10,286 nucleotides of DNA from Rickettsiales bacterium (GTDB lineage: Bacteria; Pseudomonadota; Alphaproteobacteria; Rickettsiales; UBA998). The stretch is from the NCBI GenBank assembly GCA_019749855.1, contig JAIEPI010000136.1:1-10286 (forward strand). Reading direction: 5' to 3'. Positions 1-6,915 of this stretch are shown here, one piece after another. Below the pieces are notes generated by a model that was not told the DNA's origin, did not search any database, and saw nothing but the letters and a program-made list of their open reading frames with translations. Each line of letters starts with the position of its first letter. The stretch's first letter is position 1. The position numbers and the translations under genes were made by a program.

Positions 1-1040
1 CATTTCGTGCGCATAAACGCGGATTCTGGTCATTTTGCATTTTCATGTTTTTGTTTGTGACCACATTGCCCGCTGAATTTATCGCCAATGACGAACCCAT
101 CGTCATGTCTTTTAAAAACAAACTCTATTTCCCTGTGTTATTTTATTATGCGGAAACCACATTTGGCGGTGATTTTGAGACGGAAGCCGATTACCGTGAT
201 CCTTATATTGCAGCAAAAATACTGCAGGATGGCTGGATGATCATGCCGCCTCTACCCTATGATTATCAAACTATTAATTTTATGATTGATCGCGCGCCCT
301 CACCACCCAGCGCTGAAAACCTGCTGGGTGTGGATGATCAGGGCCGCGACGTGCTGGCGCGCCTGATTTATGGATTCCGCCTATCTGTGTTGTTTGCCTT
401 GACCCTCACGTTTGTGAGTAGCGTCATTGGTATTTTTGCCGGAGCATTACAAGGCTACTTTGGTGGGTGGATTGACCTGTCACTGCAACGACTGATCGAA
501 ATCTGGCACGGATTGCCTATTTTATTTCTGCTGATAATTCTAGCCAGCTTTGTTGAGCCAAATTTCTGGTGGCTGCTGGGATTGTTACTGCTATTTAGCT
601 GGACCGGTCTGGTTAGTGTCGTGCGGGCCGAGTTTCTTCGTGCGCGAAACCTTGACTATGTGCGCGCTGCTCGTGCGCTTGGCGTTCGTGAGCGAACCAT
701 TATGCTGCGCCATGTCTTGCCCAACGCTCTAGTCGCCACCCTCACCTTCCTGCCGTTTCATTTGACCGGCGCCATTACCACACTCACTTCTCTGGATTTT
801 CTGGGCTTTGGCTTGCCACCAGGATCGCCTTCATTGGGCGAGCTGCTGGCGCAAGGCAAGACCAACCCCTTGGCCCCCTGGCTTGGAATCACCGGATTCG
901 TGGTGGTTGCCTTGCTGCTCGTGCTGATGATTTTCATCGGTGAAGCATTGCGCGATGCGCTGAATCCTTACAAGAATCGCAGCACGTTGGCTCTACCACT
1001 TGTGATGACTGCCCCATCAACTAAGGGGGCGGCACGATGA
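1..1040 (+). CDS. yejE: YejE-type peptide ABC transporter permease, 5' end cut by window
   Basis: Inner-membrane permease of a YejABEF-type ABC importer; in enterobacteria this system takes up oligopeptides and microcin C. The frame is open from base 3, and the residues before the first in-window ATG (45) read F-R-A-H-K-R-G-F-W-S, matching the usual YejE N-terminus, so the true start lies upstream and ATG 45 is not the start. A YejE-specific periplasmic stretch follows the first membrane segment (ETTFGGDFETEADYRDPY, about nt 153-208). Then comes DDQGRDVLARLIYGFR and a binding-protein-dependent permease domain with about five hydrophobic segments. The cytoplasmic EAA loop that docks on the ATPase lies at about nt 620-735 (YVRAARALGV...RHVLPNA). 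The stop TGA 1038-1040 overlaps the yejF start (ATGA), implying translational coupling. The family call is firm. The substrate is inferred from the family only, and yejA and yejB are not in the window. Confidence 0.93.
   Translation, partial: FRAHKRGFWSFCIFMFLFVTTLPAEFIANDEPIVMSFKNKLYFPVLFYYAETTFGGDFETEADYRDPYIAAKILQDGWMIMPPLPYDYQTINFMIDRAPSPPSAENLLGVDDQGRDVLARLIYGFRLSVLFALTLTFVSSVIGIFAGALQGYFGGWIDLSLQRLIEIWHGLPILFLLIILASFVEPNFWWLLGLLLLFSWTGLVSVVRAEFLRARNLDYVRAARALGVRERTIMLRHVLPNALVATLTFLPFHLTGAITTLTSLDFLGFGLPPGSPSLGELLAQGKTNPLAPWLGITGFVVVALLLVLMIFIGEALRDALNPYKNRSTLALPLVMTAPSTKGAAR
1023..1029 (+). promoter_or_regulatory. Shine-Dalgarno of yejF
   Basis: AAGGGGG lies seven bases before ATG 1037, inside the 3' end of yejE. 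It supports ATG 1037 as the yejF start and gives this gene its own ribosome entry in addition to coupling through the ATGA overlap. Confidence 0.6.
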
Positions 1041-2653
1041 ATTTGTTGCAGGTTGAGAATCTTGAGGTGGCGTTTCGTGGACAGCCTCCCGTCGTCAAAG
1101 GTATAAGCTTCTCACTTAAAAAGGGGGAAATGCTGGCCTTAGTCGGGGAATCCGGCTCTGGTAAGTCGGTCAGCGCGCTGGCGATCATGCAGCTGCATGA
1201 TCCGCAGAATGTGTATTATCCGGCTGGAAGCATCCAGTTTCAGGGGCATGAATTGCTCGGTGAGTCAGAGGCATCATTGCAACGCAGGCGTGGCAATGAC
1301 ATGGCTATGATTTTTCAGGAGCCGATGTCGGCACTAAATCCGCTACATACGATTGGCAAACAGATTGCTGAAATGATCCGCTATCATCAACCATTGAGCG
1401 AGTCCGAAATTCAAGCTCGCATGCAGGAATTGCTGGGTTTGGTAGGTCTTGATAAATTAAAAACACGATTGGATTCCTACCCGCATCAGTTGTCTGGTGG
1501 CGAACGCCAACGTGTGATGATTGCCATCGCCTTAGCCAATAATCCGGATTTACTGATTGCTGACGAGCCAACCACCGCGTTGGATGTGACGCTTCAGGCA
1601 CAGATCATTGCATTGCTGAAAGACCTACAAAAGCGCCTTGGCTTGGCTATCCTATTAATTACCCATGATTTAACGCTCGTTCGTCACGCAGCTGATCATG
1701 TGGCGATCATGCGTGAAGGTGAGATTATAGAGCAAGGAGACACTCTCAGTGTTTTTGATAACCCCAAGCATCCCTACACTCAGCATTTGCTGGCAAGTGA
1801 GCCGAGTGGCGAGGCTGTCACCCTGCCAAGCCTGCCACATTGCCTTTTGCGTGCGGATAGCGTGAGTGTCAGTTTCGCGGGAACACGTCGTCTTTTCTCA
1901 CCTAATACGCCGGATCACGTAGCCTTACTGCCCACGAGCCTGAACGTTCAGCGTGGCGAAACATTGGGCATTGTCGGAGAATCAGGCTCAGGAAAAACCA
2001 CGTTGGGCTTAGCATTATTGCGCCTTATTCAGTCAAAAGGTGATATATTCTATGAAGAGCAGAACATTAGCCTGCTAACGACTCAGCAATTGCAACCGTT
2101 GCGTCGTCGTTTGCAGTTTGTTTTTCAAGATCCGTTTGCCAGCTTGAACCCACGCATGAGCATCGGTGACATCGTTTCTGAGGGGCTTTTGGTACATGAG
2201 CCATCCCTAAGCCATCGTGATCGCAAGGCGCGTGTGATTGATATTTTACGAGAAGTCGGGCTAGAAGCTGAAATGCGTAATCGCTATCCGCATGAGTTCA
2301 GCGGCGGTCAGCGTCAGCGAATTAATATCGCCCGTGCCATGATTCTACAGCCTGATCTGGTGGTGTTGGATGAGCCAACCTCTGCGCTTGATTTATCTCT
2401 CCAGGCACAAATTATTACATTACTCAAAGAGATGCAGCGTCGCCGTGGCACAAGCTATCTTTTTATCAGCCATGATCTGCGTGTGTTGCGTGCCATTGCG
2501 CACCGCCTGATCGTGATGAAGCAGGGAGCCATTGTAGAAACAGGTAGCTGCGGAGACATTTTAACGCACCCCAAACACCCCTACACACAGGAGCTGATTC
2601 AATCAGCTTTTCTCCACGAAAATGGCAGAAACCCTGCAGGCGGAGCCTTATAA
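1037..2653 (+). CDS. yejF: YejF-type double-ATPase subunit of peptide ABC importer
   Basis: A 538-residue cytoplasmic ATPase carrying two complete ABC domains in one chain, the architecture of YejF, which powers the YejB/YejE permease pair. Domain 1 has Walker A GESGSGKS (37-44), signature LSGGERQR (152-159), Walker B ending D176-E177 and switch His210. Domain 2 has GESGSGKT (314-321), FSGGQRQR (421-428), D445-E446 and His479. Both halves are followed by the HPYT element typical of oligopeptide/dipeptide transporter ATPases (NPKHPYTQ and HPKHPYTQ). All catalytic motifs look intact in both halves, so two functional ATP sites are expected. The start at ATG 1037 is fixed by the overlap with yejE and an AAGGGGG ribosome site. 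The 3' end overlaps the convergent oxidoreductase gene by 6 bp. A GsiA or DppD-DppF-like assignment is the alternative, but the adjoining YejE-specific permease favours YejF. Confidence 0.93.
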   Translation: MNLLQVENLEVAFRGQPPVVKGISFSLKKGEMLALVGESGSGKSVSALAIMQLHDPQNVYYPAGSIQFQGHELLGESEASLQRRRGNDMAMIFQEPMSALNPLHTIGKQIAEMIRYHQPLSESEIQARMQELLGLVGLDKLKTRLDSYPHQLSGGERQRVMIAIALANNPDLLIADEPTTALDVTLQAQIIALLKDLQKRLGLAILLITHDLTLVRHAADHVAIMREGEIIEQGDTLSVFDNPKHPYTQHLLASEPSGEAVTLPSLPHCLLRADSVSVSFAGTRRLFSPNTPDHVALLPTSLNVQRGETLGIVGESGSGKTTLGLALLRLIQSKGDIFYEEQNISLLTTQQLQPLRRRLQFVFQDPFASLNPRMSIGDIVSEGLLVHEPSLSHRDRKARVIDILREVGLEAEMRNRYPHEFSGGQRQRINIARAMILQPDLVVLDEPTSALDLSLQAQIITLLKEMQRRRGTSYLFISHDLRVLRAIAHRLIVMKQGAIVETGSCGDILTHPKHPYTQELIQSAFLHENGRNPAGGAL

Positions 2654-3637
2654 ATCATCCACCAAAAATACGGAAGCTCCTGTTGTTTGGCGTGCCTCCA
2701 ATTCACGATGGGCGCGCGCGGCATCACTGAGATAGTAACTCTGGCCGATGGGCACTCGTATAATGCCCTTCATCATCAAATCAAAGAAGCTTGCGGCAGC
2801 TAATCCATAGTCTATCGTTTCGGCTACGTAATCACGCAATGTCGGGCGCGTTAAAAATAATGAGCCTTTTTGCATCAGCTGTAGCGGATTGAAGGATTCA
2901 ATGGCTCCCGATGACTGCCCATACGAAACCATCAATCCATAGCGCATGAGGCAATCAAGCGATCCAGTGAAACTGTTGCGTCCAATGCCGTCATAAACGA
3001 CATTACAGCCCCTCTGAGAGGTGTAATCGCGTACTTTGGCTACCCATGCCGCCTCTGCATCCAAGACAACCACCTCATGGCAACCCTGAGCCTTTGCCAA
3101 AGGCACTTTATCAGCGCTGCCCACTGAACCAATCACCTGTGCCCCCAGATGTCGCGCCCATTGCGCCACGAGTGATCCAACGCCTCCAGCAGCGGCATGA
3201 ACGAGAATCGTCATGCCCTCCGAGAGAGCAAAAACCTTCTGCACGAGCATGTATGCGGTGGCCCCACGCAAAAGGCAAGCAGCGGCCTGCTCTGGTTTAA
3301 TCCCCTGTGGAACGCGCAGCAGATCATCCTCTCGCATTAAGCGTTGCGTTGCATAGGCGCCAACCGGACCCTTGCAATACATTACGCGATCCCCCACCTT
3401 GAGGCTACGCACCTGCGGCCCAATCATTAAAATCTCTCCTGCTGCTTCTAGACCCGGAGTGAAAGGAAGCCCTGTGACTGGGTAAATCCCGCGGCGATGA
3501 TAGATATCGATAAAGTTCAGCCCAACCGCTTGCTGCCTGATCAGCACTTCATCACCCTCAGGCGCGGTAAGCGTAATGTTTTCCCAACGCATCACCTCGG
3601 GTTCGCCAATAGTGTGTATGCGCATAGCGAATGGCAT
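2648..3637 (-). CDS. NADPH-dependent quinone oxidoreductase-like protein (zeta-crystallin type MDR)
   Basis: A 329-residue zinc-independent medium-chain dehydrogenase/reductase, closest in pattern to QorA/zeta-crystallin, which uses NADPH for one-electron reduction of quinones. Visible are the N-terminal GroES-like half with GLNFIDIYHRRGIYP (39-53) and PFTPGLEAAGE (58-68). The Rossmann nucleotide loop is HAAAGGVGS (147-155), followed by the VVYDGIGR strand (213-220). No cluster of Cys ligands for structural zinc is seen. The length is typical (E. coli QorA is 327). The start at 3637 is preceded by a weak GAGCAG. An in-frame ATG four codons later (3625) has no ribosome site, so I prefer the first, but the difference is small. 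The gene is convergent with yejF, sharing TTATAA, and divergent from mnmE, so it is probably transcribed alone. The physiological substrate cannot be read from sequence. Confidence 0.88.
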   Translation of the reverse strand: MPFAMRIHTIGEPEVMRWENITLTAPEGDEVLIRQQAVGLNFIDIYHRRGIYPVTGLPFTPGLEAAGEILMIGPQVRSLKVGDRVMYCKGPVGAYATQRLMREDDLLRVPQGIKPEQAAACLLRGATAYMLVQKVFALSEGMTILVHAAAGGVGSLVAQWARHLGAQVIGSVGSADKVPLAKAQGCHEVVVLDAEAAWVAKVRDYTSQRGCNVVYDGIGRNSFTGSLDCLMRYGLMVSYGQSSGAIESFNPLQLMQKGSLFLTRPTLRDYVAETIDYGLAAASFFDLMMKGIIRVPIGQSYYLSDAARAHRELEARQTTGASVFLVDDL

Positions 3638-3698
3638 ACGCTGCTCACAATGTTTGAATTAATCTTATGAGGGTAGTATGTAAGCGCCTGAGACAGCC
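3638..3698. promoter_or_regulatory. Divergent intergenic region, presumed promoters for the oxidoreductase gene and the mnmE operon
   Basis: These 61 bp are the only non-coding stretch upstream of the seven-gene mnmE-aroE run, so a promoter for that run should lie here or inside the oxidoreductase gene. A TTGAAT at 3654-3659 is followed by TAGTAT at 3674-3679 (14-bp spacing, short) or by TATGTA at 3677-3682 (17-bp spacing, weak match). On the minus strand, TTACAT-like and TAATT-like elements are present but poor. The position is well supported; the exact boxes are not. Confidence 0.35.
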
Positions 3699-5042
3699 AT
3701 GCAAGTAGAATTCCCAGAAACAATTTTTGCACTTGCCACACCTTCAGGCCGCTCTGGAGTCGCTATCATTCGCCTATCAGGTTCCCATGCGCGCGATGCA
3801 CTTCATGCATTGGGAATGGATAATACACCTCCAGCGCGGGAAGCGCGCCTTCAATGGTTACGTCATCCGCAGAATCTTGAGGCCATCGATCAGGCTCTGG
3901 TGCTGTTTTTTCCAGCTCCACATAGTTTCACCGGCGAGGATGTGGCTGAGTTGCACGTGCACGGCAGCCGAGCGGTCATCTCCGACTTACTTTCGCTATT
4001 AGCTGAGCTGCCTTCTTTGCGTCTAGCAGAGCCGGGTGAATTTGCACGTCGAGCTTTTCATCATCAGAAGCTCAACTTACCCGAAATTGAAGGGCTGGCT
4101 GATCTCATTGAAGCGGAAACTGCCTCACAGCGGCGACAGGCACTGCGCATGATGCAAGGTGAATTGTCAAATCGTTGCACAGAATTAAGATTACGTCTGC
4201 TGCATACGCAAGCCTATCTTGAAGCTTTTTTGGACTTTCCAGATGAAGATCTGCCTGCCAATGTCATGGAGACAATGCATAGCGAGATGCAGCAAGTGCT
4301 GCAGAAAATTGAGGCTTTGCTGTTAAACGCCAGACAATCGGAGTCCATACGTGAGGGCTACCGTATTGCCTTGCTTGGCGTGCCGAACGCGGGGAAATCA
4401 TCTCTGCTCAATGCGCTGGCACAACGTGATGCAGCGATTGTAACCGACATAGCTGGCACTACACGCGACGTGCTCGAGATTCGTCTCAACATTGGCGGCT
4501 ACCTTGTTATTCTGGCAGATACGGCTGGTTTGCGTGATACGGATGATCCTATCGAGCAGGAGGGCGTCAAGCGCGCGCTAGCTTTTGCACAGGACGCTGA
4601 CCTTCGCCTATGGCTTCTTGATCCAACACAGGCTGCCTCCCCACAAATCGGTCTGCTTAGCGATAAACACGCGCATGACATTATACTCGTTACGAAGTCG
4701 GATTGTGCGCCTGTGTCTCAAGAGATATTCCAGCAAGCGCCCTATGACTGCCACATATCTAGCACGAACCCAGACCAACTGGACGCATTGATAAAAATGG
4801 TGTCTTCACGTATTATGACAAACTACATGTCGCTTGATGATGCGTTGCTGATACGACAACGACACAACAGCGCCCTGACAGAGGCGCGTCAACATATTGT
4901 GATTGCATTGAATGAAAGTGACCTAACATTAAAAGCAGAATCACTGAGATTTGCAGCACGTCAACTTGCATATGTTATTGGGATTGTTGGGGCCGAGGAC
5001 ATACTAGATGTAGTATTTAGTACATTTTGCCTTGGAAAATAA
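3699..5042 (+). CDS. mnmE: tRNA uridine-5-carboxymethylaminomethyl modification GTPase MnmE
   Basis: MnmE (TrmE) works as a complex with MnmG to build the (carboxymethyl)aminomethyl group at C5 of wobble uridine in certain tRNAs, using GTP and a folate one-carbon donor. The 447-residue length fits the family (about 450). The N-terminal folate-binding domain opens with TIFALATPSGRSGVAIIRLSG-like sequence and is followed by a helical domain. The inserted G domain shows G1 GVPNAGKSS (227-235), G2 within DIAGTTRD (250-257), G3 DTAG (274-277) and G4 TKSD (332-335). The protein ends in FCLGK, the family's C-terminal box with the conserved Cys (Cys444). G4 carries Thr where NKxD is the textbook form, a substitution known in other GTPases. 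The start at ATG 3699 puts the conserved N-terminus four residues in. The ribosome site is weak (GAGA at 3690-3693). The gene is first in the operon, and its stop abuts a parS site. Confidence 0.97.
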   Translation: MQVEFPETIFALATPSGRSGVAIIRLSGSHARDALHALGMDNTPPAREARLQWLRHPQNLEAIDQALVLFFPAPHSFTGEDVAELHVHGSRAVISDLLSLLAELPSLRLAEPGEFARRAFHHQKLNLPEIEGLADLIEAETASQRRQALRMMQGELSNRCTELRLRLLHTQAYLEAFLDFPDEDLPANVMETMHSEMQQVLQKIEALLLNARQSESIREGYRIALLGVPNAGKSSLLNALAQRDAAIVTDIAGTTRDVLEIRLNIGGYLVILADTAGLRDTDDPIEQEGVKRALAFAQDADLRLWLLDPTQAASPQIGLLSDKHAHDIILVTKSDCAPVSQEIFQQAPYDCHISSTNPDQLDALIKMVSSRIMTNYMSLDDALLIRQRHNSALTEARQHIVIALNESDLTLKAESLRFAARQLAYVIGIVGAEDILDVVFSTFCLGK

Positions 5043-5058
5043 TGTTTCACGTGGAACA
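5043..5058. promoter_or_regulatory. parS: parS centromere site, one-base variant, between mnmE and mnmG
   Basis: TGTTTCACGTGGAACA matches the perfect parS palindrome TGTTTCACGTGAAACA at 15 of 16 positions. Read on the minus strand it is TGTTCCACGTGAAACA, a form allowed by the widely used consensus with N at position 5. It starts directly after the mnmE stop codon (TAA 5040-5042). The cognate ParB is encoded 3.3 kb downstream. Its right half also supplies the GGAA ribosome site of mnmG. Confidence 0.92.
5053..5056 (+). promoter_or_regulatory. mnmG ribosome-binding site embedded in parS
   Basis: GGAA lies five bases before ATG 5062 and decides this start over the in-frame TTG at 5032, which would add ten residues and overlap mnmE. 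The second G of this GGAA is the very base at which the parS copy departs from the perfect palindrome. Confidence 0.5.
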
Positions 5059-5061
5059 GCT

Positions 5062-6915
5062 ATGGATAAAGATTTTGATGTAATTGTCATTGGTGGCGGA
5101 CATGCAGGCACTGAAGCAGCAGCAGCGGCTGCTCGCTTGGGTGTCAGTGCAGCCCTAATCACCATGTCACTGGATAAGGTCGGTGAGATGTCCTGTAACC
5201 CCGCTATTGGCGGTGTTGGCAAAGGGACATTAGTACGAGAAATAGATGCGCTTGATGGGATCATGGGTCGAGCTATCGATCGTGCCGGCATTCACTACAA
5301 GATGTTAAATCGCAGCCGTGGTCCAGCAGTATGGGGGCCACGGGCACAGGCTGATCGCAAGCTCTATCGAAATGCCATACAAGATCTATTACATGAACAC
5401 AAAAATCTTACACTTATAGAAGATGAGGTCGAGGATTTATGCCTTGATCAAGGTGCTGTGATTGGTCTGAAAGGTGCTAGAGATACCTATCGCTGTCATT
5501 CAATTGTATTAACCACGGGTACATTTCTCAACGGCGTGATTCACATAGGCCATGATAAATCACAGGCAGGCCGCATGGGTGAGCCACCGGCTCAAAAACT
5601 ATCGCAAAGTTTATTAGGAACTGGATTTACACTAGGTCGCCTCAAAACTGGTACTCCGCCTAGACTGGATGGGCGTACCATAGATTGGTCAGCGCTTGAA
5701 TTGCAGCACGGCGATGCGGTACCCTGCCCCTTCTCCTATATGACAGATTCTATTTCATTACCACAAATTGCATGCGGCATTACGCGTACAACGGAAGAAA
5801 CGCACCGTATTATACGTGATCACTTACATGAAAATCCACTCTATAGTGGTAAAATTCAAGGTCGAGGTCCGCGTTATTGCCCTTCTATTGAGGATAAAAT
5901 AGTACGATTTGCAGACAAAGAATCACATCAGATTTTTCTGGAGCCAGAGGGACTGGCGGATGACACTGTTTATCCTAACGGTATTTCAACTTCATTTGGC
6001 CTCGAGATTCAGGAGAAAATAATCCATTCAATACCAGGTCTGGAAAATGTGACTATTCTAAAGCCTGCTTATGCGGTTGAGTATGACTATATCGACCCAA
6101 AACAGTTGCACCCAACCTTAGAAACAAAACTTATTAGGGGATTGTATTTAGCTGGTCAGATTAACGGCACTACAGGCTATGAGGAGGCTGCAGCACAAGG
6201 CATTATTGCCGGAACTAATGCAGCATTGCATACGCAGTCGCAGCACTTCGTTTTAACTAGGGCTCAGGCGCTCATTGGTGTGATGATAGACGATCTCACT
6301 TTACATGGTACAGCTGAGCCTTATCGTATGTTTACCTCTCGCTCAGAATTCAGGCTTTCCATTCGCTCTGATAATGCCAATCGCCGCCTGACAAAACTAG
6401 GTCATCAAATAGGCATCGTTAGCGATTTTCGCATGAAATCTTTTTCAGGTTTTTATTCAATGCTAGACAGCGCCAATCAGCATTTAATGAGTCGAAGCTA
6501 TAGCCCCAATGAACTGGAGACCCATGGCATTACACTTAACAAAGACGGGGTCCGTCGTAATGGCGCTGACTTAATGGGATATGATCATGTGACCTCTGAT
6601 CAGCTACTTCAGCTCTATCCTCAGCTTAGTCACTACTCTGCTACAGTCTATGAGGCATTAAAAATAGATGCAAAATATCAGGGGTATTTAGAGCGTCAGT
6701 CCAAGGACATTGCAAACTTCACAAGAGACGAACACTTGCTTCTACCAGCAAACATTAACTACATGATGATTCCTTCCTTATCCAATGAAATGAAAGAAAA
6801 GCTGACTCAGGCGCGACCAACAACGTTTGGTATAGCCGGTCGATTGCCTGGCATTACACCTGCAGCTCTAACAACCTTGTTGGGTTATGTGAGACAAATA
6901 AAAAATGCTTCATGA
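5062..6915 (+). CDS. mnmG: tRNA uridine-5-carboxymethylaminomethyl modification enzyme MnmG (GidA)
   Basis: FAD-dependent partner of MnmE in wobble-uridine modification. It is 617 residues from ATG 5062, close to the usual 620-630. The N-terminal dinucleotide-binding loop is GGGHAG (11-16), right after VIVI, which fixes the start. The family block SCNPAIGGVGKG (44-55) has the conserved Cys45, and YCPSIEDK has Cys273, corresponding to the two redox cysteines of the family. Further family blocks are GRLKTGTPPRL, NGISTSFGLE, NGTTGYEEAAAQG (368-380) and YRMFTSRSEFRLSIRSDNA. The C-terminal helical domain that contacts MnmE ends with GRLPGITPAAL. It follows mnmE after 19 bp that contain parS, and its end overlaps rsmG by 11 bp. 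Sampled lines of its sequence are clearly more AT-rich than those of parB or the first half of mnmE. The gene appears intact. Confidence 0.97.
   Translation: MDKDFDVIVIGGGHAGTEAAAAAARLGVSAALITMSLDKVGEMSCNPAIGGVGKGTLVREIDALDGIMGRAIDRAGIHYKMLNRSRGPAVWGPRAQADRKLYRNAIQDLLHEHKNLTLIEDEVEDLCLDQGAVIGLKGARDTYRCHSIVLTTGTFLNGVIHIGHDKSQAGRMGEPPAQKLSQSLLGTGFTLGRLKTGTPPRLDGRTIDWSALELQHGDAVPCPFSYMTDSISLPQIACGITRTTEETHRIIRDHLHENPLYSGKIQGRGPRYCPSIEDKIVRFADKESHQIFLEPEGLADDTVYPNGISTSFGLEIQEKIIHSIPGLENVTILKPAYAVEYDYIDPKQLHPTLETKLIRGLYLAGQINGTTGYEEAAAQGIIAGTNAALHTQSQHFVLTRAQALIGVMIDDLTLHGTAEPYRMFTSRSEFRLSIRSDNANRRLTKLGHQIGIVSDFRMKSFSGFYSMLDSANQHLMSRSYSPNELETHGITLNKDGVRRNGADLMGYDHVTSDQLLQLYPQLSHYSATVYEALKIDAKYQGYLERQSKDIANFTRDEHLLLPANINYMMIPSLSNEMKEKLTQARPTTFGIAGRLPGITPAALTTLLGYVRQIKNAS

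Noticed and set aside
329..337. DnaA-box-like TGTGGATGA
   Set aside because: It is an isolated 8/9 match in a conserved YejE coding stretch; other near matches are 7/9 and scattered, so there is no box cluster and no origin call.
1305..1601. 98-codon open frame on the minus strand inside yejF
   Set aside because: It is antisense to the conserved first ABC domain, its sequence is unrecognisable and it has no ribosome site; yejF explains the DNA.
2642..2680. GGAGC...GCTCC inverted repeat near the yejF/oxidoreductase junction as a bidirectional terminator
   Set aside because: The stem is five bases with a loop of about 29 and no T-tract; not convincing.
3046..3300. 84-codon plus-strand open frame opposite the oxidoreductase gene
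   Set aside because: Low-complexity Pro/Arg-rich translation, opposite the conserved Rossmann domain; a shadow.
5032..5061. TTG start for mnmG giving ten extra residues
   Set aside because: It overlaps the end of mnmE, has no ribosome site, and the family N-terminus (D-V-I-V-I-GGG) begins right after ATG 5062, which has GGAA in front.
5004..5291. 95-codon minus-strand open frame over the mnmE-mnmG junction
   Set aside because: Ala/Pro-rich complement of the FAD-binding N-terminus of mnmG; no independent coding signal.
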